A stretch of DNA of 7,391 nt from the NCBI GenBank assembly GCA_023135015.1, contig JAGLTZ010000069.1:1-7391 (forward strand), given 5' to 3'. Shown piece by piece: positions 1 through 5,904 of the stretch. The notes beneath the pieces are model-generated. The model saw only the letters and a program-made list of their open reading frames with translations. It ran no database searches and was not told the origin of the DNA. A program made the translations under genes and the position numbers. Within the stretch, counting starts at the first letter, position 1; the number at the start of each line of letters is the position of its first letter. Origin of the DNA: Candidatus Latescibacterota bacterium. Lineage in GTDB: Bacteria > Blakebacterota > Blakebacteria > Blakebacterales > Blakebacteraceae.

Positions 1-1
1 C

Positions 2-136
2 CTGAGCCGCATCGGCGGCCGGGTCGACCAGAAGATAGGACGCGACGTCCTCGAGAGGTACGAGGTGCTCAGCCAGGAGCTCGAAGCCGTCCGCAGGGAG
101 GTGGAAAGGGTCCTGGGGCCAGATCGCCAACGTTAG
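2..136 (+). CDS. C-terminal tail of an unidentified protein (5' end outside window)
   Basis: An open frame enters from the left edge and ends at TAG 134-136, giving 44 residues beginning LSRIGGRVDQKIGRD and ending GPDRQR. The segment from about residue 10 to 40 is rich in Glu, Arg, Leu and Val with helical spacing (YEVLSQELEAVRREVERVL), so it looks like a charged terminal helix. The spacing resembles the helical tail that ends some exported VPS10/BNR-repeat glycosyl-hydrolase-like proteins, but this is a weak impression from a short tail and no function is assigned. It lies 73 bases upstream of the DUF5916 gene on the same strand, and no terminator hairpin or promoter is evident in that gap, so the two could be co-transcribed. 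Confidence 0.6.
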   Translation: MSRIGGRVDQKIGRDVLERYEVLSQELEAVRREVERVLGPDRQR

Positions 137-209
137 TCCCGGCCTTATCAGGATTACCAGGATACGACGATCGGGTGGCAGCAGCACGAGCAATGACGGG
201 ATTATTCAT

Positions 210-2375
210 GTGATCTATCGCTACATCGCCCTTGCTTTCTTCATCATACCTGCAGTTCCGGTACAGACCGTCAGGGCCCAGACAAGCCAGCCGTCGACGA
301 TTACCGCGCTGGAGATCAGTGAGGAGATCAGGATCGACGGACGGCTCGAAGAGAGTGCGTGGAGTCGGGCCCAGCACATATCGAATTTCAGCCAGCGCGA
401 GCTCGACTTCGGGGCTCCGGTTTCCGAAAGGACCGAGGTGGCCATCCTCTTCAACAGCAATTCGATCTACGTGGGATTCTGGGGATTCGACCGCGAACCG
501 GAGAGGATCCTGGCCAGCAAGATGCAGCGTGATTTCAGCTGGCAATCCGACGACAACTTCGAGGTCATCATAGACACCTTCAATGACGACCGTAACGGTT
601 ACCTGTTCGTCGTTAATCCGAACGGCGCAAAGGCGGACGCGCTGGTCAAGGACAACGGAAACACCGTCAACAGGGATTGGGACGGTGTATGGGATGCAAG
701 AGCCCGTATTACTGAGGAGGGCTGGTTCGCCGAAATAGAGATACCGCTCACAACCCTGAGGTTCGGTCCCGCTCCCGAGCAGGGGTGGGGGATCAATTTC
801 GAAAGGAACATCCGCCGCAAGAGAGAACAGGTCCTGTGGCAGGGATGGTCCCGTGATTTCAACCTTGAGCAGGTGAGCCTGGCCGGAACCCTGACCGGAC
901 TGAGCGGGATCAGGAGCGTGAACCTGGCCGAGGTCAGGCCCCTTGCCGTGTGGGGGAGCGAGTGGACAGAGGAAAACGGCAGTCGCACCGTCGGCGACCT
1001 GGGGCTCGACGTCAACTATCTCTTCTCCTCCAACCTGAAACTCAACCTGACGGTCAATCCCGACTTCGCGCAGGTGGAGTCGGACAGGGAAGAGGTCAAC
1101 CTGACCCGGTTCTCGCTCTACTATCCGGAGAAGCGGCATTTCTTCCTGGAGGGTCAGGAGTTCTTTGAGTTCGACCTTGGTTCAGGCATCCAGCCCTTAT
1201 ACAGCCGCCGGATAGGGCTGGCTCCGGACCGGACGGAGATCCCCATCCAGGGCGGCGCCCGGCTGCTCGGGAAATTCGAAGCTACGACTCTGGGAGGCAT
1301 GCTGCTCCGGATGGGGGAGAAGGGGACGAATCCGGCGACGAACTTCGGGGTGATGCGGTGGAGGCGGGACGTGCTGGAGGAATCCTCCCTGGGTGTGATA
1401 GCTGTGGGCCGTCATGAACCGGGCAGGATCAATGCCACGTACGGCGCCGACTTCCTCTACGCGACCTCCTCACTGTTCGGCGACAAGGAATTTGAAGCGG
1501 GATTCAATATCGCTCAGACTTATACCTCTGATGCTGATGATAGATACGGGCTCGCTCATAAGGTCTTCTTCAGTTACCCGAACGATCTCATCGAGTTCAC
1601 CGCCTCCTGGAGAGGTGCTAATTCAGATTTCAATCCCGAGGTTGGCTTCTTTCAGCGCGGTGAGGGCTTTCAACACTACTCTTCCGAACTCGCGATCAGT
1701 CCCCGTCCGAGGTTCATTCCGTTCATCCAGCAGATTGAGATCAAGCCGTATGAGGTCTCTTACTACGTGGATGACAGGACTGGTGAGCTCCAGTCGTTCT
1801 TCGCCGAGTTCGTTCCCCTCGCCGTCTCCACCCGGAGCGGCGACGATTTCGAGTTCAACATCACACGCCGGGCCGAGCAGCTCGTCGAGCCCTTCGAGAT
1901 ACTGGAGGGGCACGAGATCCCGCCCGGCACATACTGGTTTACCCGGTGGTCGGCGGACCTCGAGACATTCAGCGGTCGAAAGATATCGGGCAATATCGAG
2001 ATGAGTGGCGGGGATTTCTACCTTGGCAAACGGATAGCCCTGACTCCGTCTCTGTCGTGGAGGGTGAACAAGTATCTGAGCCTGCGTTGTGATTACGAGC
2101 GGAATACAATTACATTCTCTGGCGATGAATTCACAGTCGACGAAGTCGGTGGTCGCGTCGATTTCGCGTTCAGTCCCGTTCTGTTCGGCGCTGTCGCCGG
2201 GCAGTGGAACAACGAGGATGATGAGGTGATTGTGAACTTCCGTCTCAACTGGATCCCCAAACCGGGAACCGATCTCTTTCTGGTTATCAACCACATGGCA
2301 GAAACCGGCGACTCCCGCTGGACTCCTCTCCGCACCACCGCTCTGAGCAAGCTCGTCTGGAGATTCGAGTTCTGA
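210..2375 (+). CDS. CBM9-like / DUF5916 exported outer-membrane-type protein
   Basis: 721 residues. The N-terminus (MIYRYIALAFF...VRA, cut near Ala23/Gln24) is a signal peptide. Residues about 37-235 form a CBM9-like beta-sandwich, recognised by RIDGRLEESAW (41-51) and by the DNFEVIIDTFNDDRNGY region (115-131). Residues about 265-325 carry the DUF5916 hallmark: NPDFAQVESD (283-292), NLTRFSLYYPEKR (297-309) and FFLEGQEFF (311-319). The rest alternates polar and hydrophobic residues as in a transmembrane beta-barrel and ends in Phe721, the usual last residue of outer-membrane barrels. Family members are envelope proteins of uncertain role, often near TonB-linked or hydrolase genes; binding or transport of a glycan or other ligand is inference. 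GTG 210 is chosen because no in-frame ATG exists before Met105 and the signal peptide starts there; the ATG at 208 is out of frame and stops immediately. The ribosome site is weak (GACGGG 195-200). The length is normal for the family and no frameshift is seen. Confidence 0.88.
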   Translation: MIYRYIALAFFIIPAVPVQTVRAQTSQPSTITALEISEEIRIDGRLEESAWSRAQHISNFSQRELDFGAPVSERTEVAILFNSNSIYVGFWGFDREPERILASKMQRDFSWQSDDNFEVIIDTFNDDRNGYLFVVNPNGAKADALVKDNGNTVNRDWDGVWDARARITEEGWFAEIEIPLTTLRFGPAPEQGWGINFERNIRRKREQVLWQGWSRDFNLEQVSLAGTLTGLSGIRSVNLAEVRPLAVWGSEWTEENGSRTVGDLGLDVNYLFSSNLKLNLTVNPDFAQVESDREEVNLTRFSLYYPEKRHFFLEGQEFFEFDLGSGIQPLYSRRIGLAPDRTEIPIQGGARLLGKFEATTLGGMLLRMGEKGTNPATNFGVMRWRRDVLEESSLGVIAVGRHEPGRINATYGADFLYATSSLFGDKEFEAGFNIAQTYTSDADDRYGLAHKVFFSYPNDLIEFTASWRGANSDFNPEVGFFQRGEGFQHYSSELAISPRPRFIPFIQQIEIKPYEVSYYVDDRTGELQSFFAEFVPLAVSTRSGDDFEFNITRRAEQLVEPFEILEGHEIPPGTYWFTRWSADLETFSGRKISGNIEMSGGDFYLGKRIALTPSLSWRVNKYLSLRCDYERNTITFSGDEFTVDEVGGRVDFAFSPVLFGAVAGQWNNEDDEVIVNFRLNWIPKPGTDLFLVINHMAETGDSRWTPLRTTALSKLVWRFEF

Positions 2376-2401
2376 TCCACCCGAGAAATCGCTGGGAACA
2401 C

Positions 2402-2410
2402 AAAGGAGGA
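2402..2410 (+). promoter_or_regulatory. Strong Shine-Dalgarno before the small upstream ORF
   Basis: AAAGGAGGA lies four bases (counting from GGAGG 2405-2409) before ATG 2414. It is the best anti-16S match near any start in the window, much stronger than the TAGGA (2466-2470) that precedes ATG 2480. It therefore points to translation beginning at 2414, either for a leader peptide or for an original longer start of the downstream gene. Confidence 0.7.
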
Positions 2411-2413
2411 ACC

Positions 2414-2473
2414 ATGAAACGGCTTGTGATACCTGCTTCGCCGGATGGCATGGAGAGAGTCCGGGTAGGATAA
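2414..2473 (+). CDS. 19-codon leader ORF in frame with the PPDK_N gene
   Basis: ATG 2414 to TAA 2471-2473 encodes MKRLVIPASPDGMERVRVG. It has a near-perfect Shine-Dalgarno and starts 38 bases after the DUF5916 stop. It is exactly 66 bases (22 codons) upstream of, and in the same frame as, the ATG of the next gene; only the single TAA separates them, followed by codons for Thr-Ala and then Met. The ribosome site of the next gene (TAGGA 2466-2470) lies inside the last codons of this ORF, so translation of the two would be coupled. It may be a genuine leader peptide, or the broken N-terminus of the next protein produced by a nonsense change or a sequencing error. No homologue is recognised for the peptide itself. 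Confidence 0.4.
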   Translation: MKRLVIPASPDGMERVRVG

Positions 2474-2479
2474 ACCGCT

Positions 2480-4150
2480 ATGGGTATTCCGATCACCGAG
2501 AGCGGGGGAAATGTAAAGATTTACGGTGACGGTTTGCCCGGCGGGAAGGGTACGGGCCTGATAATGATCAACGAGTGTCCGATCCCGCAGGCCGTGAAGA
2601 TAAAGACCCGGATTTTGAGCACTTCATTCTATGATCGATTCGTCGAAATGGACGGGGAGTTCACCGTCGAAGAGTCGGATATCATCCGTGCCATTGTTGA
2701 CGAACTGGACGACGGTCCGATCAGTGTGCGTTCATCGGCTACCGACGAAGCCGGTGGAAGAGAAGGAGGGGGTGACCACCTCCACGCCGGTGAATACCGC
2801 TCCTTCATGTTGCCCAACAACCATCCCGATCCCGGGGTGCGTTACGAGCAGGTCGAGCAGGCGATCAGTCACATCTATAACGATTTCACTGGCAGGCAGA
2901 GTCCGTCGAGCACGGAGAAGATGGCCATTCTTATAAATCCCATCCCAGGCATCCTCGACGATACCGATGCCGGTCACTTCTACTACCCCTGCGTTTCGGG
3001 CGTGGCAAATTCCTTTTTCCCCTATGCTCTGAAAACCCAGGACCCGAACGATGGATTCGCGCGGATCGCCTTCGGTCACGGCTATGCCACTATCCTGGAT
3101 GATTTCCCGGTTGTATCGATGGCAACGATCCGTGAACCCATCCCACTCAAGCTGCTCCAGAGCGGGAACAGGCAACAATATTTCTATGCACTGAATATGA
3201 ACTGGAACGCTGCTCTCGGCGGTGACGAACTCGAGACCATGGAGATTTTACACACCCGGTTCGCCAGGCGGTCCATGATCAGCCTTCTGGGAATCGAGCA
3301 GAACTCCGTAACGCTGGAGAACCTTATACAGGACGATCATTTCAATTTCAGAACTACGCTTATCGGGATCATGGAGGCCATCAAGGCCCGGATCACTCCA
3401 CACTTCCAGATCGAGTTCGTCTTCAACCTAGACAGCCCCCGGCCCGATTCCGGGGAGGGTACGTTCTGCATCGTCCAACTCACCCTCCTTCCCAAGCTCC
3501 AGCGTGATGCTGTACAGATACCTGAAAATGCAGGCACCACGCAGCTGTCTATTAAGAATTCCCAGGGGCACGGCATCACGAGTGGAATCAGGCATGCGGT
3601 GGTTGTCTCTCCCTTCGTCTATTCCCGGGACAGGCATGATGAGGCCCAGCAGGGGATTGCGGAGATCAACCGTCGAATGAGAGAGGAAAATGAGAAGTAC
3701 ATTCTGATCGTTCCCGGTCGGTTGGGCAGCACCAACCGCGACTGGGGGATCTTCGTCACCTACAGTGAGGTCAACCAGGCTGTAGGCATTTTCGAGTACG
3801 GTGTGGATATCGCGGGACGGGAGGAGCCGTTGCCGGAAAAGAGCAGTTTAACCGGCGGAATCTATGGCAGTCATTTCCTCTATATGATTCAGGGTGGCCG
3901 TGACGAGGAAAAGAAGCGGATGCAAACACGGATGTACGGAACTCAGGGGACACATTTTCTGACCAACCTGGTAGCTAACAATATCGTGTATGGATTCATC
4001 GCACCTGCAGAAGACTACCTGGATCCCTGGTTCTTCTCAGGGGTCGATCCGGACGCAGCCGTTTCCCTGCTTACCTTCCCACTGCCCGTGACGATCTACG
4101 CAGACTCCCTCCACCAATTCTGTAAGGTCATTGCAGATCATGATGGTTAG
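2480..4150 (+). CDS. PEP synthase/PPDK-like ATP-grasp (PPDK_N) domain protein, stand-alone and divergent
   Basis: 556 residues, no signal peptide or membrane segment, so cytoplasmic. N-terminal landmarks of the PEP/pyruvate-binding ATP-grasp fold are GGKG (21-24, Lys23), SVRSSA (82-87, Arg84), HAGEYRSFMLPNNHPDP (102-118), EKMAILIN (146-153), YPCVSGVANS (169-178), FGHGYATIL (198-206) and IEF (311-313, Glu312) with Gln333. The QxR signature at the end of this domain is changed to QLT (333-335), losing the Arg. A C-terminal domain carries GHGITSGIR (363-371), PGRLGSTNRDWGI (412-424) and two similar motifs, YGSHFL (462-467) and YGTQGTHFL (486-494). These match, from memory, the terminal domain of large receiver/PPDK_N fusions (PGRWGSSDPxLGI, QGTHFF). 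No phosphohistidine swivelling domain or PEP-binding TIM barrel is present, so it is not a PEP synthase. It probably binds ATP and works with the overlapping receiver gene; substrate unknown. Start ATG 2480 has TAGGA nine bases upstream; a longer start at 2414 is blocked by one in-frame TAA. Confidence 0.8.
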   Translation: MGIPITESGGNVKIYGDGLPGGKGTGLIMINECPIPQAVKIKTRILSTSFYDRFVEMDGEFTVEESDIIRAIVDELDDGPISVRSSATDEAGGREGGGDHLHAGEYRSFMLPNNHPDPGVRYEQVEQAISHIYNDFTGRQSPSSTEKMAILINPIPGILDDTDAGHFYYPCVSGVANSFFPYALKTQDPNDGFARIAFGHGYATILDDFPVVSMATIREPIPLKLLQSGNRQQYFYALNMNWNAALGGDELETMEILHTRFARRSMISLLGIEQNSVTLENLIQDDHFNFRTTLIGIMEAIKARITPHFQIEFVFNLDSPRPDSGEGTFCIVQLTLLPKLQRDAVQIPENAGTTQLSIKNSQGHGITSGIRHAVVVSPFVYSRDRHDEAQQGIAEINRRMREENEKYILIVPGRLGSTNRDWGIFVTYSEVNQAVGIFEYGVDIAGREEPLPEKSSLTGGIYGSHFLYMIQGGRDEEKKRMQTRMYGTQGTHFLTNLVANNIVYGFIAPAEDYLDPWFFSGVDPDAAVSLLTFPLPVTIYADSLHQFCKVIADHDG

Positions 4151-5591
4151 GGACCAGAGCGGGGAGTTTCCCTTCATCCCCCGGATCATCAATCCGATCA
4201 AGATCGGGCAGGCCGTAGTCTTCGCTGGTGAAACGCTTATCCGGGAAGCAGCCCTGCTCTTGGCTGAAGACATACCCTGGATTGAGATCGAGGTTCTCCA
4301 TGATCCCGTAACTGTCTCAAACTTCAAGGCAACCGGGGCCGTGGTTTTCATCTGTGACGATACAGCCCTGCCTTTCGTCAATACCGAAACGATACGAAAG
4401 AATAATCCAGATGCCGTTATCACGCTCCTGTCAGCCAATCCCTACATACAGTGTTCACCTCCGAGACCGGCCCGGGAGAAATACCCCTATACGGCCAAAG
4501 CCGACCTGGTCTTCGCCTACGATACGACCGAATGCGTTCCCCGGGTCATCTTCACCCCGGTTGTAAGGGCAGCAGAGGATCTGATTAATATCCGGGCGTC
4601 CCTGGATGTCCGACGCTTCATCTTCCTGGTCGTTGATGATGAACCCCGCTGGTTGTCACAGTTCCTGCCGGTACTCTACAGCATAATCGCACAGCGTGCC
4701 GATGTGATGGTCACCCGGACCTATGAAGAAGCAATGCAATTCCTCTTCGCGTCGGAGAGCGAGGCCGATATAGAACCCGAAATAATGCGCTCCCAGGGGC
4801 ACGCCAGGGATGTCGTGTTCCTCATCACCGATATCTTCTTCCCCAGGGGCGATGAGCCTGAAAGTGACGCAGGACGAGACCTGATCCGCCTGGTAAATCA
4901 GTACTATCCTCGGATCCCTATAGTCATTGCCTCCAAGGCCGAAGAGGCTGAGACATTCAGAGATGAGGCGTTCCTGCTGCCCAAGGGCGATCCGGGAAGT
5001 CTGGAGGAACTCTCTGACCACATCCGTGATTTCTCCGGCATGGGTGACTTCCTGGTCCTGAACCAGAAAGGCGAAGTGCAGCACCGCCTTATAAACATCC
5101 ACGATATCTATCGAATGATACTGGCCGCGGAGAGGGACGATCGGGAGGGACGCGAGCTTCGAGAGATTGTCGAAAGTTACGCGGAGAAGGACCGATTCTC
5201 GACCTGGCTCTACATGCACAGCTACCAGGAGCTCGGAGATATGCTGAGACCCAGGCACACACGGGGGCGTGAACTGATCTCGCTGCTTAATAAGAACCTG
5301 GATGATCAGATCAGGCAGCTGGACGCAACCCCGCTGGTAATAGATGATACAAGTATCTATTCGATACCGGACCTCCTGGAAGTACTCCGCACCGCTCCTG
5401 AAGAGGTCATCCAGCCGCTCTCAGATAACGATGTCTTTTCATCCTGGCTGGACCGGCAGGGGTATTCGGAACTGGCCGAGGAGCTGCGGCCGATGCACGG
5501 CAGCGGCCGGAAACTGGGCCGGACACTGATATCAGTGATCGAGAAGTGGCAAGAGATTTATGAGGAGGAAAATCACGCTCGCGAAATCTGA
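4140..5591 (+). CDS. Tandem receiver-domain protein with duplicated FSxWL helical modules
   Basis: 483 residues from ATG 4140. The in-frame TTG 4131 would add three residues (residue numbers below count from it) but has no properly spaced ribosome site, whereas AAGG 4124-4127 suits ATG 4140. The start overlaps the end of the PPDK_N gene by 11 bases, implying translational coupling. Residues about 24-155 form a degenerate receiver-like domain ending AEDLINI (148-154), without canonical phosphorylation residues. Residues about 161-310 are a classical receiver: LVVDDEP (166-172) with the acidic pair Asp169-Asp170, phospho-acceptor Asp234 in ITDIFFPRG, Ser268 in IVIAS, and Lys285 in LLPKGD, followed by GMGDFLVL (303-310). 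Two helical repeats follow, with DRFSTWL (354-360)...LRPRHTRGREL and DVFSSWL (434-440)...LRPMHGSGRKL. There is no DNA-binding or enzymatic output domain, so control by protein contact, most simply with the PPDK_N partner, is inferred. The order receiver, GFGDF-like linker, FSxWL module is that of large receiver/PPDK_N fusion proteins. Confidence 0.82.
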   Translation: MMVRDQSGEFPFIPRIINPIKIGQAVVFAGETLIREAALLLAEDIPWIEIEVLHDPVTVSNFKATGAVVFICDDTALPFVNTETIRKNNPDAVITLLSANPYIQCSPPRPAREKYPYTAKADLVFAYDTTECVPRVIFTPVVRAAEDLINIRASLDVRRFIFLVVDDEPRWLSQFLPVLYSIIAQRADVMVTRTYEEAMQFLFASESEADIEPEIMRSQGHARDVVFLITDIFFPRGDEPESDAGRDLIRLVNQYYPRIPIVIASKAEEAETFRDEAFLLPKGDPGSLEELSDHIRDFSGMGDFLVLNQKGEVQHRLINIHDIYRMILAAERDDREGRELREIVESYAEKDRFSTWLYMHSYQELGDMLRPRHTRGRELISLLNKNLDDQIRQLDATPLVIDDTSIYSIPDLLEVLRTAPEEVIQPLSDNDVFSSWLDRQGYSELAEELRPMHGSGRKLGRTLISVIEKWQEIYEEENHAREI

Positions 5592-5623
5592 GGGAACGGG
5601 TGTTGGTTCAGGGCTTAGTGTAG

Positions 5624-5658
5624 AGAGTGAAAGTAACGGTCTGATTGAGTTTCACTCT
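5624..5658. terminator. 9-bp inverted repeat, possible terminator
   Basis: AGAGTGAAA (5624-5632) and TTTCACTCT (5650-5658) are perfect complements around a 17-base loop, starting 33 bases after the receiver gene stop. The position suits transcription termination, but the stem is A/T-rich, the loop is long, and there is no T-run after it on the + strand. It could equally be a structured element or a protein-binding site beside the tRNA-derived attachment site. Confidence 0.3.
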
Positions 5659-5682
5659 GATCGGTTGATTTCAGATAAACAT

Positions 5683-5740
5683 TGGTGCCGGGGGCGGGAG
5701 TCGAACCCGCACACCGCGTAGCGGTAGGGGATTTTAAGTC
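5683..5740 (-). pseudogene. tRNA-Leu(UAA) 3' fragment, probable integration (att) site
   Basis: Read on the minus strand, the sequence gives the anticodon loop CTTAAAA (5738-5732, anticodon TAA), the 3' anticodon strand TCCCC, a class II variable arm CCGC-TAC-GCGG, a T-arm GCGGG-TTCGACT-CCCGC, the 3' acceptor strand CCCCGGC, discriminator A and encoded CCA ending at 5683. The long variable arm and anticodon identify tRNA-Leu. The 5' half is absent: the expected GCCGGGG acceptor strand and a D-arm are not found upstream, and the 5' anticodon strand is GAAGA where GGGGA would pair. Identity therefore stops near the anticodon loop, where tyrosine integrases commonly cross over. In the usual arrangement the displaced 3' fragment marks the element end distal to the intact tRNA. 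That would put the element at higher coordinates, with an intact tRNA-Leu beyond the right edge. Confidence 0.75.
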
Positions 5741-5904
5741 TTCGTTGGTACTTTTCACAGAAACCCAGTATTCATGCGGATCCAGCTCTAGTATCTGAAT
5801 TACGTGCCCTTCGCAGGCAACAATGACTCCAGAGGAGACATCCTGCAATACCACCATCAGCGACATGAGGGAGACCTATCTCGGTACGCAGAAATAATCT
5901 GGGA

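Larger units (their letters stand above)
5592..5904. other. Intergenic region between convergent genes
   Basis: 313 bases between the stop of the receiver gene and the stop of the serine hydrolase. It holds an inverted repeat at 5624-5658 and a tRNA-Leu 3' fragment at 5683-5740 (separate entries). The remaining stretch 5741-5904 shows no convincing gene, promoter or T-tract terminator on either strand. An 83-codon minus-strand frame (5615-5866) runs through the tRNA fragment; it lacks a ribosome site and is judged spurious. Confidence 0.6.

Noticed and set aside
143..175. Short direct repeat CAGGAT in the 137-209 spacer
   Set aside because: Six bases repeated twice is not significant, and no operator symmetry is visible.
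193..213. Six-codon ORF (ATG to TGA) overlapping the GTG start of the DUF5916 gene
   Set aside because: It is too short and has no Shine-Dalgarno; chance is sufficient.
69..1139. 356-codon minus-strand open frame opposite the DUF5916 gene
   Set aside because: The + strand protein has clear CBM9/DUF5916 motifs through the same bases; the antisense product shows no recognisable domain, and long antisense frames are expected at this base composition.
1623..2294. 223-codon minus-strand open frame opposite the DUF5916 barrel region
   Set aside because: It is a shadow of the coding + strand with no domain or convincing ribosome site.
4131..4139. TTG 4131 as start of the receiver gene
   Set aside because: AAGG 4124-4127 is too close to it, while ATG 4140 has normal spacing and adds start-stop overlap coupling.
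2480..4150. Annotation as phosphoenolpyruvate synthase or pyruvate phosphate dikinase
   Set aside because: Only the nucleotide-binding domain is present; the TSHAA-type phosphohistidine domain and PEP-binding barrel are missing, and the QxR motif is altered.
5839..5864. D-arm-like GATGGTGGTATTGCAGG on the minus strand as a 5' half of an intron-containing tRNA-Leu
   Set aside because: The flanking bases do not pair with the CCCCGGC acceptor strand, and the junction lacks group I intron features such as a terminal G before the 3' exon.
5615..5866. 83-codon minus-strand ORF running through the tRNA fragment
   Set aside because: Its C-terminal half is a translation of tRNA sequence, the start has no ribosome site, and no domain is recognised.
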